A stretch of 64,000 nt of DNA from Streptomyces klenkii (GTDB taxonomy: Bacteria; Actinomycetota; Actinomycetes; Streptomycetales; Streptomycetaceae). The notes beneath the pieces were generated by a model. The model saw nothing but the letters and a program-made list of their open reading frames with translations, was not told the DNA's origin and made no database searches. A program made the translations under genes and the position numbers. The DNA is taken from positions 186,001 through 250,000 of the forward strand of contig NZ_RBAM01000005.1 in assembly GCF_003626645.1 (NCBI RefSeq), in the 5' to 3' direction. Shown piece after piece: positions 1 through 8,676 of the stretch (the stretch's first letter is position 1; each line of letters starts with the position of its first letter).

Positions 1-677
1 TCGTACGGGGCGCCGTACTGCACGCTGCCGGGGGCGAGCTGCATCCACAGGACGTCCTCGTCGGCCCCGCTCCCGCCCGGGGTCGCGCGGTTCTCCAGGG
101 GCGCCTGGTAGAGGACGCGCAGGCCGCGGCCGATGCCGAGGGCGAAGGCGTTCTCCAGGGGGCCGAGCGTCCCGCCGGGGGTGCCGCTGTGCCACGGTTC
201 GCCGTACTGCCAGGCGTCGCCTTGCTGCCAAGGGTCGCTGTGCTGCCGGCCGTACGGGGTGCCCCCGTGGTCCTGCCGGTGCAGCTCGTGCAGGTCGATG
301 CGGCGCAGTGCGCAGCCCTGGAGGGGCCGGCCGAGCAGGGTGTGCTCGGGGCCGTCGGCCGGGCCGAGGAGCAGCGTGCCCGGGGCCAGCCGGCCCAGGA
401 AGTGCCAGTGCCCGGCCCGGGCGGCGTCGACGGCGAACAGGTCGAGCTCGCCGTCCACGACGAGCCACAGGACGAGCGGCCCTTCCAGGTCCAGGCTGCG
501 CAGCCCCGTGCAGTCGACGGGCGTGCCGAGCGCGCCGAGGGCCGCGACGACGGGGTCGGTGACGGGAGGGGCGTGGTGGGAGGCGGGCCCGTGGTGGGGA
601 GCGGTCGCGTGGTGCGGGACGGACGCGTGCTGCGGAGTGGAAGCGTGCTGCGGGGCGGCGTAGTACGGGGTGGTCAC
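1..677 (-). CDS. NHLM-type bacteriocin ABC transporter, ATP-binding protein (N-terminal part, runs off left edge)
   Basis: The frame opens with GTG at 677, one base after the stop of the upstream C39 exporter, and stays open to base 1, giving about 225 residues with no stop. The first ~35 residues are a His/Pro/Ala-rich tract with repeated PQHAS and PHHA units. A compact sensor-like domain follows (LVLWLVVDGELDLFAV, then HFLGRLAPGTLLLGP), as in the N-terminus of the second ABC protein of NHLM bacteriocin export systems. The membrane and ATPase domains would lie left of the window. A second odd tract (residues ~145-180) repeats Trp/Tyr-x-x-Gly units. The family call rests on this N-terminal pattern plus its place beside the C39 exporter and HlyD-like gene. 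It presumably works with them to export the small peptide encoded at 3830-4048. Confidence 0.75.
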   Translation of the reverse strand, partial: MTTPYYAAPQHASTPQHASVPHHATAPHHGPASHHAPPVTDPVVAALGALGTPVDCTGLRSLDLEGPLVLWLVVDGELDLFAVDAARAGHWHFLGRLAPGTLLLGPADGPEHTLLGRPLQGCALRRIDLHELHRQDHGGTPYGRQHSDPWQQGDAWQYGEPWHSGTPGGTLGPLENAFALGIGRGLRVLYQAPLENRATPGGSGADEDVLWMQLAPGSVQYGAPY

Positions 678-678
678 G

Positions 679-2901
679 TCAGTGCTCCCTGACCAGTTCG
701 GCGTACGGGCCCCCGGCCGCGGCCAGCTGCTCGTGGCGCCCGCGTTCGACGACCGTGCCGCGGTCGAGGACGAGGATCTCGTCGCTGTCGCGCACGGTGC
801 TCAGCCGGTGGGCGATGACGACGCAGGCGCAGCCGCGGCGGCGCAGGTTGTCCATGACGGTCTGTTCGGTGACGGCGTCGAGGGCGCTGGTCACTTCGTC
901 GAGGACCAGGACGCTGGGGCGGCGCACCAGCGCGCGGGCGATCTCCAGGCGCTGGCGCTGGCCCCCGGAGAAGTTGCGGCCGTCCTGCTCGACGCGGCTG
1001 TGGATGCCGCCGGGGCGGCGGGCGACCACGTCGTACACGGCGGCGTCCTCCAGGGCGGCGACCACGGCGTCGTCGGGGACGGAGGGGTCCCACAGGGCGA
1101 CGTTGTCGCGGACGGTGCCCTCGAAGAGGAAGACGTCCTGGTCGACGAAGGATACGGAGGCGGCGAGCGCGGCGCGCGGGATGTCCTCCAGGCGCATGCC
1201 GTCGATGCGGACGGTTCCCTCCCAGGGGGCGTAGAGGCCGGATATCAGCCGGGAGACGGTGGACTTGCCGCTGCCGGAGCCGCCGACGAGGGCGATCTGC
1301 TGCCCGGGGCCGGCGGTGAGCGAGAAGTCCTTCAGCAGCGGGGCGTCGAGGGGGCTGTAGCCGAAGGTGATGCCGTCCAGCTCGACGTGGCCCTTGAGGC
1401 GGCGGGTGGCGGCCGCGGGCTCGCGGCGCGTGTGGACCGGGTCGACGGGGAAGTTCTCGACGTCCTTGAGGCGGGCGACGTCGGCGGCGAAGTCCTGGAC
1501 GCGCCCGGCCACGCCGTTGAGGCGGGTGATCGGCGCGGTGAAGCCGGTCACGAGGGCCTGGAAGGCGACGAGGAGGCCGACGGAGAGGTGTCCCTCGACG
1601 GCCCGGAGGCCGCCGATCGCCAGGATCAGCGCGCTGTTGAGGGCGGCGAGGGTAGGAGCGGTGACCGCCAGCCAGGCGCTGGGCACGCCGAGCCGCTGCT
1701 GCACGTCGAGGGTGACGGCGTGCCGGCCGGCCCAGCGGCGGAAGAAGCCGTTCTCGCCGCCGGTGGCCTTCATCGTCTCGATGAGCTGCAAGCCGCTGTA
1801 GGAGGTGTTGGTGAGCCGGGCGCTCTCGGCGCGCAGCTTCTGGGTGCCGGTGGCCCGCAGGCGGACCACGATGCGCAGGGCGACGACGTTGAGCAGCGCG
1901 ATGCCGACGCCGACGACGGTGAGCTGCGGGTCGTAGGTCCACAGCAGCACGGCGTAGAGGACGACGACGACCGCGTCGACGCCGGCCGCGGCGAGGTCGC
2001 GCGCGAGGGTCTCGGCGACCGCGTCATTGGACCGCAGGCGCTGGACCAGGTCGGCCGGGTTGCGCTGGGCGTAGAAGGTGACCGGGAGGCGGAGCAGGTG
2101 GCGCAGGAAGCGGGCGCTGCCCAGCGTGGAGGAGATGATGCGGCCGCGCAGCAGGTTGGCCTGCTGGAGGGCGGTGAGTGCGGCCGTGAGCACGAGGGCG
2201 GTCGCCATGGCCGCGAAGAGCACGCCCAGCAGGTCGGTCCGGCCGCCGATCAGGTACGTGTCGATGTACGTGCGGCTCAGCGCGGGCACCGCCGCGCCGA
2301 CGGCCACCAGCAGGAGGCTGGAGAGGACGGCGGCGAGCATGGTGCCGGACGTGCCGCGCAGCCGGGCGGGCACGGCCCCCGCGACGCCGGGGCGGCGGCC
2401 GGCGCGGCGGAAGTCCGGGCCGGGTTCGAAGGTGAGCACGACGCCGGTGAAGGCGGAGTCGAACTCCTCCATGGGGACGAACCGGCGGCCCTTGGCGGGG
2501 TCGTTGACGTACACGCCGCGGCGGCCGAACCGGCGGCCCGTGCCGTCGTAGACGACGTAGTGGTTGAACTCCCAGAACAGGACGGCCGGGGCGCGCACTC
2601 CGGCGAGCGCGGCGAGGTCCATCTGCATGCCCTTGGCCGTCAGCCCGTAGCTGCGGGCGGCCTTGAGGAGGTTGCTGGCGCGGGAGCCGTCGCGGGAGAC
2701 GCCGCAGGCGATGCGGAGCTCTTCGAGGGGGACGTGGCGGCCGTGGTGGCCGAGCACCATGGCGAGCGCGGCGGCGCCGCACTCGACGGCCTCCATCTGG
2801 AGGACGGTGGGGGTGCGTACGGTCTTCTGCTTCTGCCGGCCGGTGCTCTGCCTGCCGGTGGAGCGTGCGGGCGCGGACCGGCGGCGGCGCGCGGCGGTCA
2901 C
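679..2901 (-). CDS. NHLM-type bacteriocin ABC transporter with C39 peptidase domain
   Basis: 740 aa from GTG at 2901, whose GTGA overlaps the stop of the HlyD-like gene by four bases; that coupling chose the start. Domain order: Arg/Lys-rich N-tail; C39 cysteine peptidase (~25-160) with catalytic Cys41 in AVECGAAALAMVLGHHG, His in FNHYVVYD and Asp in YVNDPA; six-helix ABC membrane region; ATPase with Walker A GGSGSGKST and signature FSGGQRQR followed by VLDEVTSALD. Proteins of this kind cut leader peptides after a Gly-Gly motif and export the product across the cytoplasmic membrane. The likely substrate is the double-glycine peptide 0.9 kb upstream in the same operon. All key catalytic residues are present, so I expect an active enzyme. 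Confidence 0.93.
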   Translation of the reverse strand: MTAARRRRSAPARSTGRQSTGRQKQKTVRTPTVLQMEAVECGAAALAMVLGHHGRHVPLEELRIACGVSRDGSRASNLLKAARSYGLTAKGMQMDLAALAGVRAPAVLFWEFNHYVVYDGTGRRFGRRGVYVNDPAKGRRFVPMEEFDSAFTGVVLTFEPGPDFRRAGRRPGVAGAVPARLRGTSGTMLAAVLSSLLLVAVGAAVPALSRTYIDTYLIGGRTDLLGVLFAAMATALVLTAALTALQQANLLRGRIISSTLGSARFLRHLLRLPVTFYAQRNPADLVQRLRSNDAVAETLARDLAAAGVDAVVVVLYAVLLWTYDPQLTVVGVGIALLNVVALRIVVRLRATGTQKLRAESARLTNTSYSGLQLIETMKATGGENGFFRRWAGRHAVTLDVQQRLGVPSAWLAVTAPTLAALNSALILAIGGLRAVEGHLSVGLLVAFQALVTGFTAPITRLNGVAGRVQDFAADVARLKDVENFPVDPVHTRREPAAATRRLKGHVELDGITFGYSPLDAPLLKDFSLTAGPGQQIALVGGSGSGKSTVSRLISGLYAPWEGTVRIDGMRLEDIPRAALAASVSFVDQDVFLFEGTVRDNVALWDPSVPDDAVVAALEDAAVYDVVARRPGGIHSRVEQDGRNFSGGQRQRLEIARALVRRPSVLVLDEVTSALDAVTEQTVMDNLRRRGCACVVIAHRLSTVRDSDEILVLDRGTVVERGRHEQLAAAGGPYAELVREH

Positions 2902-3704
2902 GGCAGCAGCCAGTCGACGGGCCGCTGGTCGGCGAGGTGTACGGCGGCGGTGACGGGCGTCGTGGAGTCGACGGCGTACGGGGGGCCGCTCGCCACGGAC
3001 CAGCTGTAGCCGGACTTCGTGGCGGCCGAGGGCTCCAGCCGTACGAGGACGGCTACGGGGTCTCCTTGCCGGGTGAACCGGTCGGCGAGCCGGTTGTCGC
3101 CGAGGAAGCCGCCGATCTGCGCCGCGGTCTGAGGCGCGCGGCCGACGGCCTGGACGCGGCCGCGCAGCACGCCGAACTTCTCCCGGGGGACGGACTGGAC
3201 GCTCAGGTCGACGGAGGCGCCCACGGGGATCGAGCCGCCGCTGCCGCCCGGCACGTACAGCACGGCGACCAGCGGATCGTCCGGCTTCGTCATCCGTTCC
3301 ACGGTCGCCACGTCCGCGCCGGTCGTCACGACCGCGCCCGTCCTGGCGACCAGGGACGTCACCCGTCCCGCGGCCACGACGTGCACGGTCCGGTCGCCCC
3401 GGTCCGTGCTGACCCGGAGCAGGGGCGCGCCCGCGGCCAGCAGCTGGCCCTCCTCGGCGAGGACTCCGGTGACCTGACCCGCGTACGGGCTCTGGAGCAG
3501 ATAACTTCCCTCGGCGCGGGTGAGAATGCCCGGCGCGCTCAGCCTGGACGTCACGGATCCGGTGAACGCCCAGAAAGCCGCGGCGATGACGACGGCGAGC
3601 GTGACGGCCAGCACGAGCCGCCCCTGCGGGCGCGCGAATCGTACGGGCAGATCGAGTTCTTCGGGCGATTGCAGCTTGGAAAGCGCCTGCTGGCGGAACT
3701 GCAC
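2898..3704 (-). CDS. NHLM bacteriocin system secretion protein (HlyD-like adaptor)
   Basis: 268 aa, starting at GTG 3704 with an AAGGA ribosome-binding site about 7 bases upstream. One membrane helix lies at about residues 30-48 (LVLAVTLAVVIAAAFWAFTG). The rest is a short lipoyl/barrel-sandwich type region (SPYAGQVTGVLAEEGQLLAAGAPL and VVAAGRVTSLVARTGAVVTTG) with no long coiled coil. This matches the truncated HlyD-like adaptors paired with NHLM exporters in bacteria without an outer membrane. It overlaps the exporter gene by four bases and follows the peptide gene. It probably anchors in the membrane and shapes the extracellular face of the exporter. Confidence 0.88.
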   Translation of the reverse strand: MQFRQQALSKLQSPEELDLPVRFARPQGRLVLAVTLAVVIAAAFWAFTGSVTSRLSAPGILTRAEGSYLLQSPYAGQVTGVLAEEGQLLAAGAPLLRVSTDRGDRTVHVVAAGRVTSLVARTGAVVTTGADVATVERMTKPDDPLVAVLYVPGGSGGSIPVGASVDLSVQSVPREKFGVLRGRVQAVGRAPQTAAQIGGFLGDNRLADRFTRQGDPVAVLVRLEPSAATKSGYSWSVASGPPYAVDSTTPVTAAVHLADQRPVDWLLP

Positions 3705-3768
3705 GGACTATTCCTTCGACTGCATTCGTGACACGGGTACCGAAAAGGGCGGCGGAAATGCGGGCAGC

Positions 3769-3807
3769 CGTGAACCCCGGAACAGGGGAGGAGTTCCGGG
3801 ATTCACG
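3769..3807 (-). terminator. strong hairpin between precursor peptide gene and export genes (attenuator candidate)
   Basis: Bases 3769-3783 and 3793-3807 are complementary over 15 positions with a 9-base loop. The single mismatch on the + strand becomes a G-U pair in minus-strand RNA, which is the direction of transcription. There is no clear U-tract after it. It lies 23 bases after the precursor stop and 65 bases before the HlyD-like start, where a partial terminator would let the peptide be made in excess over its exporter. Confidence 0.6.
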
Positions 3808-3829
3808 GGCACGTATTTCTGAGCGGTGC

Positions 3830-4048
3830 TCAGAGACCGGCGACACCGGCGTGCAGGCCGACGATGCCCTCGACCTGACCGACCGTGCCGGGGACGGCCT
3901 GAACGGTGTTCAGCGAGGTCACGGTACCGAGCACGTGGTGAACGTCGCCGGTCACGGCGCCGAGCAGGCCACCGGAAATGCTCACACCGCCGGAAACGGC
4001 GTCCAGCTCGGCGTCGGCGATCTCACGGGTCTCGAGGTTGTCACGCAT
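3830..4048 (-). CDS. double-glycine leader bacteriocin-like precursor peptide
   Basis: 72 aa from ATG at 4048, chosen because AAAGGTG lies about 8 bases upstream; the frame stays open further upstream but without such a site. Residues 1-21 form a classic leader (LETREIADAELDAVSGG), with Leu, Glu/Asp and hydrophobic positions spaced as in C39 substrates and cleavage expected after Gly21. The 51-residue core is rich in Gly, Val and Leu, has no Cys, and has a Gly-zipper-like end (GTVGQVEGIVGLHAGVAGL). With no Cys it cannot form lanthionines, so I favour an unmodified membrane-active or pore-forming peptide. Modification by enzymes outside the window is not excluded. It is first in the operon with the exporter genes. 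Activity and family name are inferred. Confidence 0.85.
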   Translation of the reverse strand: MRDNLETREIADAELDAVSGGVSISGGLLGAVTGDVHHVLGTVTSLNTVQAVPGTVGQVEGIVGLHAGVAGL

Positions 4049-4498
4049 GATTGCGCACCTTTCCATTTGTCTGAATATTGCTCGATGTTTCTCACCACCG
4101 CGCCGACCCGGCCGGAACCGGCCACCGTTCAAAGAGCCGTCGCGGTGCGGCAGATATAAGCACGCGAACGGGTGGCACGGCCAACCGCGTTGACGTTCTG
4201 ACGCCCTTTCTGAGCTCGGGCTTTCGGATTCCTTCGCGGGATCATCACACTTCCTTCACAAGATCGAGTAACAGATACAAGGGCCTCAAGATCCCCACGG
4301 AACATAAATGGACACACGCCCATCAAGCGCGTCGGGCATAACCGGCATATCGAGGTGCGGCAATGAGGGGCTACCGCGGGTACCCGGCGGTTGTGGAGAT
4401 TTTCCGGAACGACGGTGAGTGACGCGAGCAGCACCTAGCGGCAGGGCCGAGCAGGACCGAGTTCAGCGGCCCGGTTGGGCTCAGCGGCCCGCCCGGGC
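4049..4498. other. intergenic region upstream of the peptide operon, lower GC
   Basis: About 450 bases between the precursor peptide start and the mgtC-like stop. Much of 4140-4420 is visibly less GC-rich than its surroundings, as expected for a promoter-bearing stretch. The peptide promoter must lie here, but I cannot assign -35/-10 boxes with confidence. A 19-codon ORF with a GAGG site (4363-4422, +) is present but has no other support. Confidence 0.5.
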
Positions 4499-5293
4499 TC
4501 ACCTCCCCGTGAAGAAGTCCCGGACGCGGCGGCGGCTGCGGGGGTCGGCCGCGTAGTCGTCGTCGGCATCGTCGTCGGGCGCCTGGAGGACGGTCCAGCT
4601 GACGGCGGAGACGGCGGGTTCGAGGGAGAGGCGGCTGACGGCCTCCTCCAGGAGGCTGTCGTCGCGCCGTTCCGTGGTGAGGTCGGCCGAGACGGTGACC
4701 TTGCCGGGGGCCTCGGCGTCCGCGCTGTAGACCGAGCGCAGGCGGAAGCCGGGGCGGGCGACGGCCTGGACGACGAGGGTGCGGACGTGGGCCTCCTCGG
4801 GCTCGGTGCACACGACCTCGAAGTGGTAGTCCGTAGCCACTTCCGCGCCGCCGTGCGGGCCCCGGTCGAGGCCCCGGGCCAGCGGCCGGAGCAGGGTGTT
4901 GGCGCCGACGACGCCCACCGTGCCGAGCGCGGCCACCACGTACAGCCCGGTCCCGGCGAGGGCGCCGACGGCGGCCGAGCACCACAGGGTCGCCGCGGTG
5001 TTGAGGCCGCGCACGCTCAGCCCGTCCCGCATGATGACGCCCGCGCCGAGGAAGCCGATGCCGGAGACGATCTGTGCGGCGACGCGGGAGCCGTCGTAGC
5101 CGGTCGTACTCGTCGCGGCGGCGAACCCGTACTGCGAGAGCAGGACGAAGAGGGCGGAACCGGCCGCGACCAGCGCATTGGTGCGCAGGCCCGCCATCCG
5201 GGCCCGCCACTGGCGCTCCAGTCCGATGATCGCCCCGAAGCCCAGGCCGGCCGCGATGTTGCCCGCCATGTGCCACTCGTTGACCACAACCAT
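4499..5293 (-). CDS. MgtC/SapB family membrane protein
   Basis: 264 aa. The N-terminal half has the family signature: GFGAIIGLERQWR near residue 18, Arg/Thr-rich GLRTNALVAAGSALFVLLS, QIVSGIGFLGAGVIMRDG and LSVRGLNTAATLWCSAAVGALAGTG, giving about four or five membrane helices. The last ~110 residues form a soluble ACT-like domain and a charged tail. MgtC proteins bind and modulate membrane ATPases and phosphate uptake and support growth in low Mg2+. The gene lies 81 bases downstream of the Mg2+ ATPase gene on the same strand, so co-transcription and a role in Mg2+ homeostasis are likely. Confidence 0.9.
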   Translation of the reverse strand: MVVVNEWHMAGNIAAGLGFGAIIGLERQWRARMAGLRTNALVAAGSALFVLLSQYGFAAATSTTGYDGSRVAAQIVSGIGFLGAGVIMRDGLSVRGLNTAATLWCSAAVGALAGTGLYVVAALGTVGVVGANTLLRPLARGLDRGPHGGAEVATDYHFEVVCTEPEEAHVRTLVVQAVARPGFRLRSVYSADAEAPGKVTVSADLTTERRDDSLLEEAVSRLSLEPAVSAVSWTVLQAPDDDADDDYAADPRSRRRVRDFFTGR

Positions 5294-5374
5294 GATCCAC
5301 CTTCCTCGTCGGTATCCCTATCGGCCGGTCACGGCCAGGTGTTGAGCCCGGTCACGGCCGGACGTCGAGCCCGG

Positions 5375-8155
5375 TCACAGCCAGGCGTCGAATCGCCGGA
5401 TGTACCAGGTCTTGACCGCCTGGGTCAGGGCGCAGTACGCGAGCAGGATCGCGATCAGCCAAGGGAAGTAGCTCATCGGCAGCGCTTCCATCGAGAGCGC
5501 CGGGGCCAGCGGCGAGAACGGCAGGAGCAGGCCGAACGCCATCACCACGGCGGTCATCACCATCACCGGCGCCGAGGCCCGGGAGCCGATGAACGGCACC
5601 TTGCGGGTACGGATCATGTGGACGATGAGGGTCTGGGAGAGCAGCCCCTCGACGAACCACCCGGACTGGAACAGCGTCTGGCTCGCCTCGCTGTCCGCGC
5701 CGAACACGTTCCACAGCACCACGAAGGTGGTGATGTCGAAGACCGAGCTGATCGGCCCGATGAAGAGCATGAAGCGGGCGATGCCCTTGGCGTCCCACGT
5801 GCGCGGCTCGCGCAGGTACTCCGGGTCCATCCGGTCCCAGGGCGTGGCGAGCTGCGAGATGTCGTAGGCGAGGTTCTGCACCAGCAGGTGGATCGCCAGC
5901 ATCGGCTGGAAGGGGATGAAGGCGCTGGCCACCAGGACCGAGAAGACGTTCCCGAAGTTCGAGCTCGCCGTCATCTTGATGTACTTGATGGTGTTGCCGA
6001 AGGTGGTGCGGCCCTGCTCGACGCCCTGTTCGAGGACCATCAGGTCCTTCTCCAGCAGGATGATGTCGGCCGACTCCTTGGCGATGTCGACGGCCGTGTC
6101 GACGGAGATGCCGACGTCGGCGTCGCGCAGCGCGGCGGCGTCGTTGATGCCGTCGCCCAGGAAGCCGACGGTGTGCCCCTCGGCCTGGAGCGCCCGGACG
6201 ATGCGGGCCTTCTGCACCGGGTTGGTCTTGGCGAAGACCGTGGTGGCACGGACCAGGGTGCGCAGCTCCGCGTCGTCCAGGGCGTCGACCTCCGCCCCGG
6301 TGACGACGGCTCCCACGTCGATGCCGACGTCGGCGCAGACGCGCGCCGCGACGAGCTCGTTGTCGCCGGTGACGACCTTGACGGCCACGCCCTTGTCGGC
6401 GAGGGCCCGCAGGGCCGCCGCGGCGTCGGCCTTCGGCGGGTCGAGGAAGGCGAGGAAGCCGACGAGGGTCAGGCCGTCCTCGTCCGCGACGGTGTACGCG
6501 TCGCGGACGGCGGGGAAGGCGCGGGTGGCGACGGCCAGCACGCGCAGGCCCTGCCGGTTGTTGTCCTCGGCGGTACGGGTGACGCGGCGGCGCAGCTCCC
6601 GGGTGAGTTCGAGGCGGCGGCCGCTGTCGGTCATGTGGGTGCACAGCGCGAGGACTTCCTCGACGGCGCCTTTGGTGATGAGGATGTGCTCGGTGGACGC
6701 GGGCCCGTCCAGGTCGCCGCGGCTGACTTCGCTGCGGTTGGCTTCGCCGCGGCCGACTTCGTTGCGGCTCAGGACCACCGACATCCGGCGGCGCGCGAAG
6801 TCGAAGGGGATCTCGTCGACCTTCGTGAAGCGGGCGTCGACGACAACCTCCTCGGCCTCGAGCACGCGGTCGATGACCGCCCGGTCCATGAGGTTGCGCA
6901 GCCCTGTCTGGAAGTGGCTGTTGAGATAGGCGTATTCGAGGACTTCGGCGTCCTCCCGGCCGTGCGCGTCGAGGTAGCGGTCGAGGACGATGCGGTCCTC
7001 GGTGAGCGTGCCGGTCTTGTCCGTGCACAGCACGTCCATGGCGCCCAGGTTCTGGATGGCGTTGAGCCGCTTGACGACGACCTTGCGCTTGGACATGGCG
7101 ACGGCGCCGCGCGCGAGGTTCGTGGTGACGACCATCGGCAGCATCTCGGGCGTGAGGCCGACGGCCACGGCGACGGCGAACATGAACGCCTCGTTCCAGT
7201 CGCCCTTGGTGAAGCCGTTGACGGCGAACACGAGCGGCACCATGACGAGCATGAACCGGATCAGCAGGAAGCTGACCTTCTTCACGCCGGTGTCGAAGCT
7301 GGTCTCGGGGCGCTCGCCGACGAGCGAGCCGGCCATCGACCCGAAGTAGGTGCCGGCGCCGGTGGCCACGACGACGCCGGTGGCGGTGCCGGAGGTCACC
7401 GAGGTGCCCATGAGGCAGAGGTTGTCGGCCTCTACGGGGTCCGTGGTCGTGGACTGCCCGTAGTCGTGGGGGCGGGTGTCGGCCTTGGCGACCGGCAGCG
7501 ACTCGCCCGACAGCGCCGCTTGACTGACCATCAGGTCCTTGGCGGTGAGCAGGCGCAGGTCGGCGGGGACGAGGTCGCCCGCGGCGAGGCGGACGACGTC
7601 GCCGACGACGACCCGGTCCATCGGGATCTCGACGGTGGCCGGGGCCGCGTTGCGGTCGGCGCGCCGCTGGACGGCGGTGGTCGTGGTGACCAGAGCGCGC
7701 AGGGCGGCCGCGGCGCCCGCCGAGCGGTGCTCCTGCCAGAACCGCAGCAGGCCGCTGACCAGCACCATCGTCCCGATGATGGGGATCTTGGGGTCGAAGG
7801 GCTCCTCGTCGGCGACCTGGAGCCACTGCACGTACATGACCGCCAGGAGGACGACCAGGATCATGATGAAGGGGTTCCAGAAGGCCTTCGCGAGCTGCGC
7901 GTACCAGCGGGGGCCGGTGTCGTGGGCGACGACGTTGGCGCCGCCGCGGTCGAGCCGCAGCTCGGCGTCGTCCTGGCGCAGGCCGTGCGGGGTGGCGCGG
8001 GCGTCCTGGAGGACCTGAGCGGCGGGCCGGCCGCTGATCCGGGCCAGCCGGTCGCCGGCGGCGCGGGTACGGGCCTCCAGCTCGGCGGCCTTCCGCTCGC
8101 GGCGGGTGCGGCCCGGCGGAGCGAGCTTGCCGGGGGTGAGGGTGGTGTTGGTCAT
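5375..8155 (-). CDS. mgtA: magnesium-translocating P-type ATPase
   Basis: 926 aa from ATG at 8155, with GAGAGG seven bases upstream; the frame is open further upstream only through the tandem-repeat leader. P3B-ATPase features are all present: N-terminal cytoplasmic region, actuator SGESLPV, phosphorylation motif DKTGTLT near the middle, hinge GDGINDAAALRDADVGISVD, then ESADIILLEKDL and C-terminal membrane helices. It imports Mg2+ at the expense of ATP and is followed by an mgtC-like gene. The nucleotide-binding domain has a small insertion of repeated Asn/Arg/Ser/Glu units (about 6720-6775), probably a local expansion. Regulation likely acts through the unusual 5' leader at 8156-8676. Confidence 0.93.
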   Translation of the reverse strand: MTNTTLTPGKLAPPGRTRRERKAAELEARTRAAGDRLARISGRPAAQVLQDARATPHGLRQDDAELRLDRGGANVVAHDTGPRWYAQLAKAFWNPFIMILVVLLAVMYVQWLQVADEEPFDPKIPIIGTMVLVSGLLRFWQEHRSAGAAAALRALVTTTTAVQRRADRNAAPATVEIPMDRVVVGDVVRLAAGDLVPADLRLLTAKDLMVSQAALSGESLPVAKADTRPHDYGQSTTTDPVEADNLCLMGTSVTSGTATGVVVATGAGTYFGSMAGSLVGERPETSFDTGVKKVSFLLIRFMLVMVPLVFAVNGFTKGDWNEAFMFAVAVAVGLTPEMLPMVVTTNLARGAVAMSKRKVVVKRLNAIQNLGAMDVLCTDKTGTLTEDRIVLDRYLDAHGREDAEVLEYAYLNSHFQTGLRNLMDRAVIDRVLEAEEVVVDARFTKVDEIPFDFARRRMSVVLSRNEVGRGEANRSEVSRGDLDGPASTEHILITKGAVEEVLALCTHMTDSGRRLELTRELRRRVTRTAEDNNRQGLRVLAVATRAFPAVRDAYTVADEDGLTLVGFLAFLDPPKADAAAALRALADKGVAVKVVTGDNELVAARVCADVGIDVGAVVTGAEVDALDDAELRTLVRATTVFAKTNPVQKARIVRALQAEGHTVGFLGDGINDAAALRDADVGISVDTAVDIAKESADIILLEKDLMVLEQGVEQGRTTFGNTIKYIKMTASSNFGNVFSVLVASAFIPFQPMLAIHLLVQNLAYDISQLATPWDRMDPEYLREPRTWDAKGIARFMLFIGPISSVFDITTFVVLWNVFGADSEASQTLFQSGWFVEGLLSQTLIVHMIRTRKVPFIGSRASAPVMVMTAVVMAFGLLLPFSPLAPALSMEALPMSYFPWLIAILLAYCALTQAVKTWYIRRFDAWL

Positions 8156-8676
8156 GGCGGAACCTCTCTTCCGGGCACGGCGGCATGGCGGCGCGACGGC
8201 ATGAGGCACGACGGCATGGCGGCATGGCGGCATGGCGGCATGGCGGCATGGCGGCATGGCGCGGCCGCACCGGGGCCCGGAGGGGTGAAGGAACGCGGCA
8301 GGGCAGCACGAACTGCCCGGGGCGCGGGAAAGAAACGTCAGTGAGTGTCAGTGGCCGGGAAGGCCGGAATCACTGAGCGTGCACAAGGGGGAAATCCACC
8401 GCGAAAGCGGGGGGGGAATCACATCGAACGGCGCGGCCGACGCAGGCCGGACCCGCCACGGGCCCGGCAAAAGCAGGTCAGCTCAGCGCAGCGCATGCGC
8501 GAGGACTTCCCTCGGGACTCCGACTGGTCATCCCGATCACCTCCTCGCTCGTACGTACACGATGCGGCACCGCGCCAAATACCCACTAAATGCGGCCGGA
8601 GCGGCACCTTCAGCGTCTAGCTTGCCATATGACGTCAAGCCGTCCGCAATCAGAAGGTAATACCGGGGTCAAAACC
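8156..8676. other. intergenic region between divergent mgtA and endonuclease-family genes
   Basis: 520 bases holding both divergent promoters. Apart from the 8-bp tandem repeat I see a homopolymer G-run near 8410 and several short GC hairpins on the mgtA side (for example around 8360). I looked for the conserved core of an M-box Mg2+ riboswitch and did not find it. Confidence 0.6.
8213..8260. repeat. six perfect tandem copies of GGCATGGC in the mgtA leader
   Basis: Six contiguous identical 8-bp units, flanked by degenerate copies at 8181-8220, lie 58-105 bases upstream of the mgtA start. Read in the mgtA direction each unit is GCCATGCC and carries an ATG that cycles through all three frames. 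Perfect short repeats like this change copy number by slippage. Confidence 0.95.

Noticed and set aside
4363..4422. 19-codon plus-strand ORF with a GAGG site
   Set aside because: Too short to judge; no partner gene follows in the same direction and nothing in the peptide is distinctive.
4475..8344. Plus-strand 1289-codon open frame across mgtC and mgtA
   Set aside because: Very Gly/Asp/Glu/Arg-rich shadow of the two real minus-strand genes; all family motifs are on the other strand. High-GC DNA often gives such long antisense frames.
8156..8676. M-box or other Mg2+ riboswitch in the mgtA leader
   Set aside because: No recognisable conserved aptamer core on the minus strand; only the tandem repeat and ordinary GC hairpins are visible.
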